A stretch of DNA of 64,000 nt, taken from NCBI RefSeq assembly GCF_947492965.1, contig NZ_CANLOZ010000009.1:62001-126000 (forward strand). Reading direction: 5' to 3'. The notes beneath the pieces are model-generated. The model saw only the letters and a program-made list of their open reading frames with translations. It made no database searches and had not been told where the DNA came from. The DNA is from an uncultured Aquimarina sp. GTDB taxonomy: Bacteria; Bacteroidota; Bacteroidia; Flavobacteriales; Flavobacteriaceae. Below are positions 42,711 to 52,058 of this stretch, piece after piece (positions within the stretch are counted from its first letter, which is position 1; each line of letters starts with the position of its first letter). The position numbers were made by a program, and so were the translations under genes.

Positions 42711-44180
42711 TTAGTATCCTGGATTTTGTTCCCATCTATTTCCTGCTAATTGTATTTCTATCAATGGTATTGGAAAAACCTCATGTTTTCCGGTAACGAA
42801 ACCATCTATTTCTGTAGCTGCGCGTCCTGTTCTTACCAAATCAAAAAAGTGATGCCCTTCTCCCACTAACTCTACTCTTCTTTCTTGATAGATCGCATCT
42901 GTTAACGAAGTTCCTGTAGCAGTTACATCCGCTAGTTGTGCTCTTGTCCTTACTCTATTCAAATAGGTTTGTGCAATACCATCGTTACTTGGAGATTTTC
43001 TGTTATGTGCTTCTGCTGCCATTAATAGAACATCTGCGAAACGAATAGCTCTATAGTTATTAGGATTGGTAAGATTAGCATCTCCTGTATTCAAATCTCC
43101 TTGACGTGCAATGTATTTTCTATTGTAATATCCTGTATGCTCAAAACCTGTAGAAAAAGTAGCCCCTTGTGCTGCTGCCCAAGCATCAATATCCAGGATA
43201 GCAACATCTAACCTTATATCGCCAGCTTCGAAAGCATCTACAACTTCTTGAGTAGGTATATTAAAACTAAAACCAGAATCAAATAGTGGTCCTGAATAAT
43301 TTCTAATTCCATTGAAACCAACTGCTACATTCCCTTCGCTACACTGCAAACAACCAAAACCTGCTCCTTCGACATCTGTATACTGAACTTCAAAAACGGA
43401 TTCTATATTATTTTCACCTTCTTGTTCAAAAATAGTATCGTAATCATCCACTAAATCATATGGCCCAGCGATTACTAAGTCTAAAACATCTGCCGCTTCA
43501 CTAAACTTATCCTGAAACAAATAGACTTTACCCAGTAATGCTCTTGCAGCACCTTGTGTTACTCTACCGATTTCTGATTGAACTGCCGGTAGATTTTCTG
43601 AAGCGAACAACAAATCTTCTTCTATAAGTACGTATACATCTTCTTTTGGAGAGCGATCTATTTCAGTTTCTTCTCCAAATAGAATTCTTTTATCTATCGC
43701 AAGAGGTACATCTCCAAACCATTTAACCAATTCGAAATAATAATAAGCTCTTAGAAAACGGGTTTGTGCAATCACCTCTTCTTTTCCCGGAAAATCTGTT
43801 TTATCCTGAAACTCCATGATATAATTGGCTCTATTTACTCCAGCATACATCCAATTCCAAATATCTCTTAATTGTGCATTTACAGGAGTATGTATCATAT
43901 CATCTATCTCCTGTATTCCTGGTACATCTGTAGCACTTTCTCCTCCTGCCAATGTATTATCGGATGCTATCTCACCTAACATGACATTTATGTAAGTAGA
44001 CTGTAATAGATCATATGCTCCAATTAAAGCACTCTGATAGTCCTCTTCGCTGTTAAAAAAGTCTTCTGAATTCTCATCTTCTGAAGCTACATCCACAAAA
44101 TCATCACTACATCCCATAAGAACAGATCCTATTAATACTAGGGACATGATTAATTGTTTGTGATACTTTATCTTTTTCAT
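42711..44180 (-). CDS. susD: SusD-family glycan-binding outer membrane lipoprotein
   Basis: A 489-residue SusD/RagB protein with a lipoprotein signal (lipobox VLMGC, Cys 24). Typical features are the TPR-like helical half (about 60-240, with RFLRAYYYFELVKWFGDVPL) and the C-terminal SusD region with FPIPLIEIQLAGNRWEQNPGY at the end. It caps the SusC barrel and holds laminarin oligomers for import. The gap to the SusC gene is 6 bp, so the pair is co-transcribed. The name denotes the family role, not identity with the starch protein. Confidence 0.96.
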   Translation of the reverse strand: MKKIKYHKQLIMSLVLIGSVLMGCSDDFVDVASEDENSEDFFNSEEDYQSALIGAYDLLQSTYINVMLGEIASDNTLAGGESATDVPGIQEIDDMIHTPVNAQLRDIWNWMYAGVNRANYIMEFQDKTDFPGKEEVIAQTRFLRAYYYFELVKWFGDVPLAIDKRILFGEETEIDRSPKEDVYVLIEEDLLFASENLPAVQSEIGRVTQGAARALLGKVYLFQDKFSEAADVLDLVIAGPYDLVDDYDTIFEQEGENNIESVFEVQYTDVEGAGFGCLQCSEGNVAVGFNGIRNYSGPLFDSGFSFNIPTQEVVDAFEAGDIRLDVAILDIDAWAAAQGATFSTGFEHTGYYNRKYIARQGDLNTGDANLTNPNNYRAIRFADVLLMAAEAHNRKSPSNDGIAQTYLNRVRTRAQLADVTATGTSLTDAIYQERRVELVGEGHHFFDLVRTGRAATEIDGFVTGKHEVFPIPLIEIQLAGNRWEQNPGY

Positions 44181-44186
44181 GTTTGA

Positions 44187-47100
44187 CTAAAATTTAAGAT
44201 TAACACCTAATAAATATGTTCTTGGTACTGGATAAAAACCTTGGTCTATTCCTCCACCGATAGGCGCACCGGAAGATGCTGCCGGATCATACCCTTGATA
44301 TTCTGTAAATGTGTATAGGTTATTTATAGAAGCATATACTCTAAACTTATCGATACCTATAGGTTGCATATATTGATCAGAAAAAGTATATCCTAATTGT
44401 ATATTTTGAATTCTTAGATAAGATCCATCTTCTACGTAAAAACTTGAGAATAAATTATTAGAATTGGCACCTGTTGTTACTCTAGGAAACTCATTAGTAG
44501 ATCCTTCTCCAGTCCAACGATCTAAGAACCCTGTTCTTCTGTTCACTAAGGGCTGATTACGTTCATAATTTCTGATAATATCATTACCTAATGATGCGAA
44601 TGCATATGCTGTAAAGTCAATATTCTTATATTCGAAACCAATATTTAATCCCATTGTTACATCTGGGATAGGATTTCCAATATCTGTTCTATCATCTGAA
44701 TTAATTTCTCCATCACCATTTACATCTACATATCTAAGATCTCCTGGTGCTGCATTTGCCTGAGTCGCATGAGCATCTACTTCTGCTTGATTCTGAAAAA
44801 CACCATCGGTTTGTAATCCGAAGAAATATCCTATAGGTTTACCAGCTTCCATTCTTGATGGAGGATCCTGTCCTACTCCAAATGAACCTCCTGCGATAAA
44901 ACTATTATCACTATTTACGGCTATTACTTCATTATCAATTGTCGTTAAATTGAAACTTGCATTTAATTTGAAGTTTTCAGAAAAACGATCATTATAACTA
45001 ATCAGGAATTCATATCCTTTATTTTCCACAATACCTGCATTAATGATAGGAGGAGCTGATCCAGGAGCAGCTACTCCTAAAATTCCTGAAACGGGTGCAA
45101 CTACCAACAAATCTTCTGTACGCTTTTTGAAATAATCAAAGGTGATATCGATTTTATTATCCCAAAATCTGGTATCAAAACCAATATCTAATGTTTTTTG
45201 TTGTTCCCACTTAATTTCTGGGTTAGAAAGTTGTCCTATTGCAGTACCAAATAATAACTCATCGTTAATTACGTAAGCTCCTTCTCCATTTAATAAAGAA
45301 ACAAATCCAAAATCTCCGATTCTATCATTTCCTATAACTCCATAACTTCCTCTAATTTTTAGAAAGTTTAACCAACTACTATCATTCAGAAAGGATTCAT
45401 CAGATACCACCCATCCTACTGAAGCAGAAGGAAAATATCCGAACTTATTTTTGGGACCAAATTTTGTAGAACCATCCCTACGCAAAACGGCAGAGAATAA
45501 ATACTTTCCTTTATATCCGTATTGTAATCTGGTAAAATATGATAAGAGTCTACTATCAAATTCATTTCCTCCATTCTGAAAATTATTTACCACATCAGAG
45601 GCCTGAGAAATATTAGCATTTGAATAAGAATTGTCTATAATATCAAAACCTGTGAAACTTGTAAAAGTTCCCGTTGTTTTAAAAACTGACATTCCTAATA
45701 ATACCTTTACATCATGATCATCTGCAAATATCTTTTCGTACTTTAAAAAGTTATCCCAAGTAAAATCTCTAAAGAAATTTTTGAATTCCGTAACGTTACT
45801 TCTATCTACATTAAATACCTTTCCTGATCCATAAAATACTTCTGGAGAAAATACTTTTCCGTCTACCTCGGAATAATTAAACTGAAACTTAGATTCTGCT
45901 GTGAAATTATTTAGAAAATCATAACGAAGACCAAACGTAGCTCCTATTCTATTTACTTGCGTCTTATTGAACGTGTTTTCTATCTGAGCTACAGGGTTAA
46001 TAACTTCATTTCCTAAACCTTCCGCTAATGTAAAATCTCCATTCTCGTCTCTAACTGATAATGTTGGCGCCATATTTAAAGCATTGAACAATACTGAACC
46101 TAATGTGTTTTCTAATAAAGTTTTTCTATTTGTTTGTGTAAAAATCCCAGAAGTTGTGAACTTAAAGTTTTTGGCAAAATCTAAACTATAATTTAATCGT
46201 CCTGTAAAACGATCAAAATTAGCATCAGAACCACCTACAATCCCATCTTGTGATAAATAAGAAACTCCTCCCGCATATGTAGATTTTTCTCCTCCACCAG
46301 ATAGGTTAAAATTAATATTGGAAATCGCAGCGGTTCTAAAAATTTCATCTTGCCAATCAGTACCTTCTCCCAATGTTGTAAAGTTTGGAAAAGGTGGTGT
46401 ACTTCCTCCAGCTGCAAATGCTTCGTTGATAATAACCCCATATTCTGTGGCATTTAATACAGGTAATCTTCTAGTCGTTTCTTGAAAACCCGCATAAGAA
46501 TCCAATTCAAATTTTAGATCTGTATTTTTATATCCTGACTTTGTTGTTATCAGAATAACACCATTTGCGGCTCTTACTCCATAAATACCTGCTGTAGCAT
46601 CTTTAAGTACATTAATACTCTCTATATCATTTGGGTTTAAAACACTTAGATCCTCTATCACATTACCATCTACCAAAATCAAAGGTCTACTATCACCGTT
46701 CGTAGAAATTCCACGTATAGAAATGGTAGAACCACTTCCTGGAGAACTTGATTGTGTGGTAATATTTACACCTGCTACTTGTCCTTGCAACGCTTGCTCT
46801 ACCCTAACAGGGTTTAATTCTTCAATCGTTTCAGAACCTAGTACAGAAACTGCTCCTGTAATTTCTTTTTTAGTTTGAGAGCCATATCCTATAACAATTA
46901 CTTGTTCTAGGGATTGACTATCTTCTTGCATGGTTACATTAATCTCAGAATTCTGTCCAACCTTTATTTCTTGAGTTGTAAAACCGATATACGAAAAAAC
47001 TAATGTGCTTCCGATGGAAACATTATTTAGTGTATAGTTTCCATTAAAATCGGTAACTGCTCCATTAGATGTGTTTTTCACAATTACGTTCACACCTGGC

Positions 47101-47204
47101 AATTCTAAACCAGTTGCATCTTTTACCTTCCCATTAACATTAATTTCTTGAGCACTTATAACTGTTGTCAAAAAAACAACAATTAAGAAATATGCAATTT
47201 TCAT
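44187..47204 (-). CDS. susC: SusC/RagA-family TonB-dependent glycan transporter
   Basis: A 1005-residue SusC-like receptor: signal peptide (1-18), a carboxypeptidase-D-like domain (about 20-100, NVNGKVKDATGLELPGVNV), the plug (about 105-230) with SGSTISIRGI and INVLKDATAGIYGVRAANGVI, and a barrel to the last residue (LLGVNLKF). It imports glucan oligosaccharides through the outer membrane with TonB energy. It heads the SusC-SusD-binding protein-GH16 series, and a -7 box stands 23 bp before its ATG. Confidence 0.97.
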   Translation of the reverse strand: MKIAYFLIVVFLTTVISAQEINVNGKVKDATGLELPGVNVIVKNTSNGAVTDFNGNYTLNNVSIGSTLVFSYIGFTTQEIKVGQNSEINVTMQEDSQSLEQVIVIGYGSQTKKEITGAVSVLGSETIEELNPVRVEQALQGQVAGVNITTQSSSPGSGSTISIRGISTNGDSRPLILVDGNVIEDLSVLNPNDIESINVLKDATAGIYGVRAANGVILITTKSGYKNTDLKFELDSYAGFQETTRRLPVLNATEYGVIINEAFAAGGSTPPFPNFTTLGEGTDWQDEIFRTAAISNINFNLSGGGEKSTYAGGVSYLSQDGIVGGSDANFDRFTGRLNYSLDFAKNFKFTTSGIFTQTNRKTLLENTLGSVLFNALNMAPTLSVRDENGDFTLAEGLGNEVINPVAQIENTFNKTQVNRIGATFGLRYDFLNNFTAESKFQFNYSEVDGKVFSPEVFYGSGKVFNVDRSNVTEFKNFFRDFTWDNFLKYEKIFADDHDVKVLLGMSVFKTTGTFTSFTGFDIIDNSYSNANISQASDVVNNFQNGGNEFDSRLLSYFTRLQYGYKGKYLFSAVLRRDGSTKFGPKNKFGYFPSASVGWVVSDESFLNDSSWLNFLKIRGSYGVIGNDRIGDFGFVSLLNGEGAYVINDELLFGTAIGQLSNPEIKWEQQKTLDIGFDTRFWDNKIDITFDYFKKRTEDLLVVAPVSGILGVAAPGSAPPIINAGIVENKGYEFLISYNDRFSENFKLNASFNLTTIDNEVIAVNSDNSFIAGGSFGVGQDPPSRMEAGKPIGYFFGLQTDGVFQNQAEVDAHATQANAAPGDLRYVDVNGDGEINSDDRTDIGNPIPDVTMGLNIGFEYKNIDFTAYAFASLGNDIIRNYERNQPLVNRRTGFLDRWTGEGSTNEFPRVTTGANSNNLFSSFYVEDGSYLRIQNIQLGYTFSDQYMQPIGIDKFRVYASINNLYTFTEYQGYDPAASSGAPIGGGIDQGFYPVPRTYLLGVNLKF

Positions 47205-47226
47205 AAGCTTTTTTCTTTGAATTACT

Positions 47227-47234
47227 CAAATTTA
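47227..47234 (-). promoter_or_regulatory. -7 promoter box of the SusC operon
   Basis: TAAATTTG on the minus strand matches TAnnTTTG exactly and predicts a start about 16 nt before the SusC ATG. The 220 bp upstream to the regulator gene are the likely binding region for the propeller/LuxR regulator; I could not define a site. Confidence 0.5.
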
Positions 47235-47459
47235 GCCACGAATGTTAAGAAATCATTAATAAGAGGCCACAACAAAAAACATACAGTAATGAAGTTTTTT
47301 TTAATAATATCTTATGAATTTATTATAAAATGCAGTAAAATCAATAGCTATTAAGGATTTGAAGACTTTTGAAAAAAACGAAACAAAATCTAGTTTGTAT
47401 ACCTACTACAACGTTAGAGTATAGGTAATGTTGAGGTGATTATTAATAATGTTGTAGTC

Positions 47460-50267
47460 TTAAATTTCCAAGATGTAGTTTACCAAACTATCTGAATGCT
47501 CTAACTCCAACTTTTTTCTTAAACGATATCGTTTAATTTCGACACTTCTCACAGAAATATTTAATAATGGTGCAATTTCTTTAGATGATAAATTGAGCCT
47601 TAAATAGGTGCAGAATCTTAAATCATGAGGCGTTAAATTGGAATGTTTGGCTTTTAGTTTTTTTAGAAAATCTTTATCCACATTATTAAAGGCCTCTTCA
47701 AAATGTCTCCAATCGTCTTTATTGTTTAAATTTCTGTCAATAATACGCTCTACATTCTTTAAACCATTAGTCTCTTGATGCGATTTTTGAAGTTCTTTTT
47801 TAATCGTATTTAAGATTTCATTCTTTTTAATAATACTCATTGTCGAAGACGCCAACTCTCTATTTTTACTTTCAATATCCTGAGTTAACTTTTCATTATT
47901 CAATTTCATTATCTCTCTCTCATTCTCTAACTGTCTAAGCTCTAACTGTTTTTTATTTTCCTCTACCAGTTTCTCTTTCTGCTTAGTATAATATCGATTA
48001 TAAGCTTTATTAATAGCAAACAAAGCAGCCAAAAACAGGATTGAATATAATATAATGGCAAATACCGAAAAATACCATGGTCTATCGATAGTAAACTCAT
48101 AAATCATTTCTTCAGTAGTTACATCGTTACCAATTTTAGCTCTTACAACAAATTTGTATTCTCCAAAAGGCAAATTCTCAAAAACCTTACTAGTCTCTGT
48201 TGTCCATGCACTCCAATCCTCATAAAACCCTTCTAGTTTATATTGAAACTTCGAGATGAGATATTTATCATATTCTGGGATGGTATATGAAAAAGAAATT
48301 GTATTAAGGTTTGATCTAAAAACTGGATCTTCTTGAGAAATATTTACTTTTTCAAATTCGGTATCTTTTTGTTTTACTTCTACGTTCTCCAGAATAATAG
48401 TATGATTTTCTGAGTGAACTTTAGAAATATCTAGCACGATATACCCATCTGTAGTACCTAATAAGTAAGTATCATCCTTTAGATGCAACATATTCTCATA
48501 ACCTATCATTTCCTTTCGCAAAGTATACGGTATTGGTATTTTTTTAGCATCTAAATTTTCTGAAAATTGACTTTGAAAAATGTAATTCAATTCATTTTCT
48601 GCAAAACTCCAAAGCCCTCCTTTATTATCTTTTACCAATCTCCCTACATTATCTTTTTGAACACCAAAAGCTTCATTAATTATGTTGGTTTTATTAAATT
48701 TTTGTTCCTTCTTATTGTAGTGAAAGACACCTTTGTCATGAACATAGAAAAAATCATCTTTGTAGGTTATTATTCTGGAGTTCTTTCCTTTTGGTGTTAG
48801 CGTATCTTTAGATACTGTTTGTATTCTAGTAAAGTTAGTATCAAGTGTTAATTGGAAAAGTCCCTTATATTCATGATTAATCCAAAACTTATCATCATAA
48901 AATTCTAAAAATCTAGCAGAATAATCAAAGCCTTCTATTTTATGTTTAAGTCCCCAGCTGTCATTCTTTTTTTCTAAAATACTAAGCCCCGTATAATGCC
49001 CCTGTAACAACCAATTTGGATGATTTGGCAAGGTTCTAAATATCCATGTCCCTCCTACTTCACTAATCAATTTAGAACTACCTTTATTTATAAGAAAAGT
49101 ACCAGCGTCGTGTCCGCAAAATAATGTGTTATCATACGTAAAAAGATTCCAGACTTGCCCATTGGTTCCTTCTACAAATTTAAACTCTTCGGTTTCATCA
49201 AGTTTTTTATAAAACAAGCCTTGATTTGTTCCTAAGTATAAATGGCCGTCAAAAATGATCGTTGTATAAACAGTTCCTATTACTCCTTTATCGTCATAAA
49301 AACTTTGTACCGCTGATTTTATATTTAAACAATTAATCCCTTTATCTAAACCTAACCAAATGTTTCCTTCTACATCCTCAAAAGATGATAAAACTGTATT
49401 ATTACTTAAACCTTTGGCTTGATTAATTTGAAAAACAATCTCTCCTTTCGGATCAAAATACATCACTCCTTTAGAAATTGTTCCCAATACAAAACCTCCA
49501 TCTTTAAGTATCGTACAACTATAAACTGTGGTATTCTCTAATAGATTATCCGACGGTATTTCCCATTTATTTATATTATCACCGGAAAGAGTAAAAAATC
49601 CTTTAGTTGCAGTAAGTAAAATGATTTCATTCTGATATTTTGAAATACTAACTATTTTATCATTTATAATTTCGGGATTATCTATAACTAGTATTGGTTT
49701 CCCTTTAACTATCTTATAGATTCCGTGTGATACATCCTGATAATAAATACTTCCATTAACATTAAATATATTGGTAATAGTAAGATTAGCATCTATAAAT
49801 GAAATTTCCTCTGTATTGGTATTATAAAAATAAATTCTGTTTAATGACTGAAATAAAATCCATTCATCCTGATTAATGATATGCCAAAACTGTTCATCCT
49901 CTATAAGTTTGTCTTGAAGTTTTTTTGTTAAAGAGGAATATTCTAGTTTGCCAAAGTTATTCTTTTTCCAGTATCCAAAATCCATATAGAAGCCCGTATA
50001 AATACGATCGCCTATTACTTTTACAGATCGCATTACGGTTTCATTTGGTGTAGGATACAATTCCCAATTGGCTCCATTGTATTCTAACAGTCCTTTATTA
50101 TTGGCTATATAAACATACTTGTTAGCAGCCTGGGAAATTGACCAATTTTGAGTTTCTGCACCATAAACTTCGGGCAAATACACCTCTATTGGAGGTAACT
50201 CCTGACCAACTATAAAAGTCGGAAGTACATAAAATAGAATTAAAAATATGCTTTTTCTAATACTCAA
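47460..50267 (-). CDS. Propeller-Y_Y_Y-LuxR transcriptional regulator of the laminarin locus
   Basis: A 935-residue one-component membrane regulator. Signal or anchor at 1-21, a periplasmic beta-propeller of regulator repeats (about 25-610), a Y_Y_Y domain (about 650-735, SFSYTIPEYDKY, GFYEDWSAW), one transmembrane helix (about 740-765), a coiled coil (about 770-850) and a C-terminal LuxR/GerE helix-turn-helix (LSSKEIAPLLNISVRSVEIKRYRLRKKL). There is no histidine kinase domain, unlike hybrid two-component regulators. The start is a TTG immediately after the symporter TAA, so translation is coupled. It probably senses glucan oligomers. Confidence 0.92.
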   Translation of the reverse strand: MSIRKSIFLILFYVLPTFIVGQELPPIEVYLPEVYGAETQNWSISQAANKYVYIANNKGLLEYNGANWELYPTPNETVMRSVKVIGDRIYTGFYMDFGYWKKNNFGKLEYSSLTKKLQDKLIEDEQFWHIINQDEWILFQSLNRIYFYNTNTEEISFIDANLTITNIFNVNGSIYYQDVSHGIYKIVKGKPILVIDNPEIINDKIVSISKYQNEIILLTATKGFFTLSGDNINKWEIPSDNLLENTTVYSCTILKDGGFVLGTISKGVMYFDPKGEIVFQINQAKGLSNNTVLSSFEDVEGNIWLGLDKGINCLNIKSAVQSFYDDKGVIGTVYTTIIFDGHLYLGTNQGLFYKKLDETEEFKFVEGTNGQVWNLFTYDNTLFCGHDAGTFLINKGSSKLISEVGGTWIFRTLPNHPNWLLQGHYTGLSILEKKNDSWGLKHKIEGFDYSARFLEFYDDKFWINHEYKGLFQLTLDTNFTRIQTVSKDTLTPKGKNSRIITYKDDFFYVHDKGVFHYNKKEQKFNKTNIINEAFGVQKDNVGRLVKDNKGGLWSFAENELNYIFQSQFSENLDAKKIPIPYTLRKEMIGYENMLHLKDDTYLLGTTDGYIVLDISKVHSENHTIILENVEVKQKDTEFEKVNISQEDPVFRSNLNTISFSYTIPEYDKYLISKFQYKLEGFYEDWSAWTTETSKVFENLPFGEYKFVVRAKIGNDVTTEEMIYEFTIDRPWYFSVFAIILYSILFLAALFAINKAYNRYYTKQKEKLVEENKKQLELRQLENEREIMKLNNEKLTQDIESKNRELASSTMSIIKKNEILNTIKKELQKSHQETNGLKNVERIIDRNLNNKDDWRHFEEAFNNVDKDFLKKLKAKHSNLTPHDLRFCTYLRLNLSSKEIAPLLNISVRSVEIKRYRLRKKLELEHSDSLVNYILEI

Positions 50268-51914
50268 TTAATTAAAATAGATGTAAGTAGATATCACTAT
50301 TAAACATATAACAGCTCCTACCACTTTGGTATATTTCCAAGGAGTAATATCCACTTCTTTTGTATACTGCTGTTCATATGCCTCTTCTCTAGGATACAAT
50401 TTACCAATAATTAACATGATAATTATATTAACCACAAAAAGAATCGCCATCACATGTAAAAAATGAGGATATGCAGCGGATTCTATTTTTCCTAATGCTA
50501 CAACGTCTGTAACACCATTCGCTTTCGCAGCTTCCACCGCATTACTTTGAAGTGCCGGTTTGATTATAAACTGACTAATAATATATAATACTGATCCAGA
50601 TATTATACCAATCTTACCTGCTATAGCAGGAACCTTCTTAGTAAGATATCCCACAACGATAATAGTTAAAATAGGTATACTGTAAATACCATTTACTTCT
50701 TGTAAATAATCAAAAAGACTTCCTGCATTTGCAATAAATGGTGCTACTGCCATCGCTAACACTGCTAACAAAATACCGAAACTTTTTCCTGCTTTTACCA
50801 CTTGCCTTTCACTAGCATCCTTATTAATGTATTCTTTGTAAATATCTAAACCAAATAGAGTTACCGAACTATTCAAAGCACTATTAAAAGAACTCAAAAT
50901 AGCTCCAAATAATACTGCAGCAAAAAAGCCTACCAATGATACCGGCAACACTTTACTTACTAATGTAGGATATGCTTCATCCGCTACTTCTAATTCTCCA
51001 TTAAAAAGATGAAAAGCGATTATTCCTGGTAATACCACAATAATTGGCCCTAATATTTTTAAGAACGAACCTAGCAATAATCCTTTTTGCCCTTCTTTTA
51101 GATTTTTAGCTCCTAAAGCTCTTTGTATAATAGCCTGATTTGTTCCCCAATAAAATAACTGAACCAACATCATTCCCGTAAATATAGTTGCAAACGGTAT
51201 AGAAGAATCGCTATCTCCTATAACCTTAAATTTTTCTGGATTAGAGTTCATTAAGGTACTGATACCATCTCCGATACTACCATCACCTATTTCTAATAAT
51301 CCAAAAACAGGAATCATAATACCTCCTATTAATAATCCTACCGCGTTAATCGTATCTGAAACTGCCACTGCTTTTAGTCCTCCAAAAATTGCATAAATAG
51401 AACCAATAACTCCTATTCCAATTACACATATCCAAATGGAAGCATTTTTCGAAACTCCTAATAGCTCTGGAATATCGAACATTGTACTTATCGCTAAAGA
51501 ACCAGAATACAATACAATAGGCAAGAAAACTACAACATAACCAGTTAAAAATAGTCCGGAAGTAATTGCTTTTGTAGTTGTATCATAACGTCTTTCTAGA
51601 AACTGGGGTACTGTAGTGATTCCACCTTTAAGATATCTTGGTAATAAAAAAATAGCAGTGATCACCATAGCAATAGCAGCTAAAGTCTCCCATGCCATTA
51701 CCAAAATCCCTTCTGAATAAGAAGATCCATTTAAACCTACTATCTGTTCTGTAGACAGATTGGTTAATAATAAAGATCCCGCAATGACAACAGCTGTTAA
51801 ACTACGTCCACCTAAAAAATAACCGTCTGAAGAAGTTTCGTCTGTTTTTCTTGTAGCTAAATAAGAAATAACCGCAACTAAAAGTGTGAAACCTACAAAA
51901 GAAATGATACCCAT
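50268..51914 (-). CDS. SSS-family sodium/solute symporter, probable glucose uptake
   Basis: A 548-residue symporter with about 14 transmembrane helices. It begins in the SGLT style (DGYFLGGRSLTAVVIAGSLLLTNLSTEQIVGLNG) and includes GLKAVAVSDTINA and FGAILSSFNSALNSS. Members carry sugars, including glucose, with Na+. Its place at the head of the laminarin locus fits uptake of glucose released by GH3. No convincing -7 box was found upstream. Confidence 0.92.
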   Translation of the reverse strand: MGIISFVGFTLLVAVISYLATRKTDETSSDGYFLGGRSLTAVVIAGSLLLTNLSTEQIVGLNGSSYSEGILVMAWETLAAIAMVITAIFLLPRYLKGGITTVPQFLERRYDTTTKAITSGLFLTGYVVVFLPIVLYSGSLAISTMFDIPELLGVSKNASIWICVIGIGVIGSIYAIFGGLKAVAVSDTINAVGLLIGGIMIPVFGLLEIGDGSIGDGISTLMNSNPEKFKVIGDSDSSIPFATIFTGMMLVQLFYWGTNQAIIQRALGAKNLKEGQKGLLLGSFLKILGPIIVVLPGIIAFHLFNGELEVADEAYPTLVSKVLPVSLVGFFAAVLFGAILSSFNSALNSSVTLFGLDIYKEYINKDASERQVVKAGKSFGILLAVLAMAVAPFIANAGSLFDYLQEVNGIYSIPILTIIVVGYLTKKVPAIAGKIGIISGSVLYIISQFIIKPALQSNAVEAAKANGVTDVVALGKIESAAYPHFLHVMAILFVVNIIIMLIIGKLYPREEAYEQQYTKEVDITPWKYTKVVGAVICLIVISTYIYFN

Positions 51915-52058
51915 TTTATAATTTTAATGATTTGTTAACACCATAAAAATATCAGTTATCATTTAATAGTATTAAAGATTATATTAAAAAAATACGAATG
52001 TATAGTTTTTGTATAGGTCTTTTTGCGAATAACCCAATGAAATACAAATTGTTATAAA

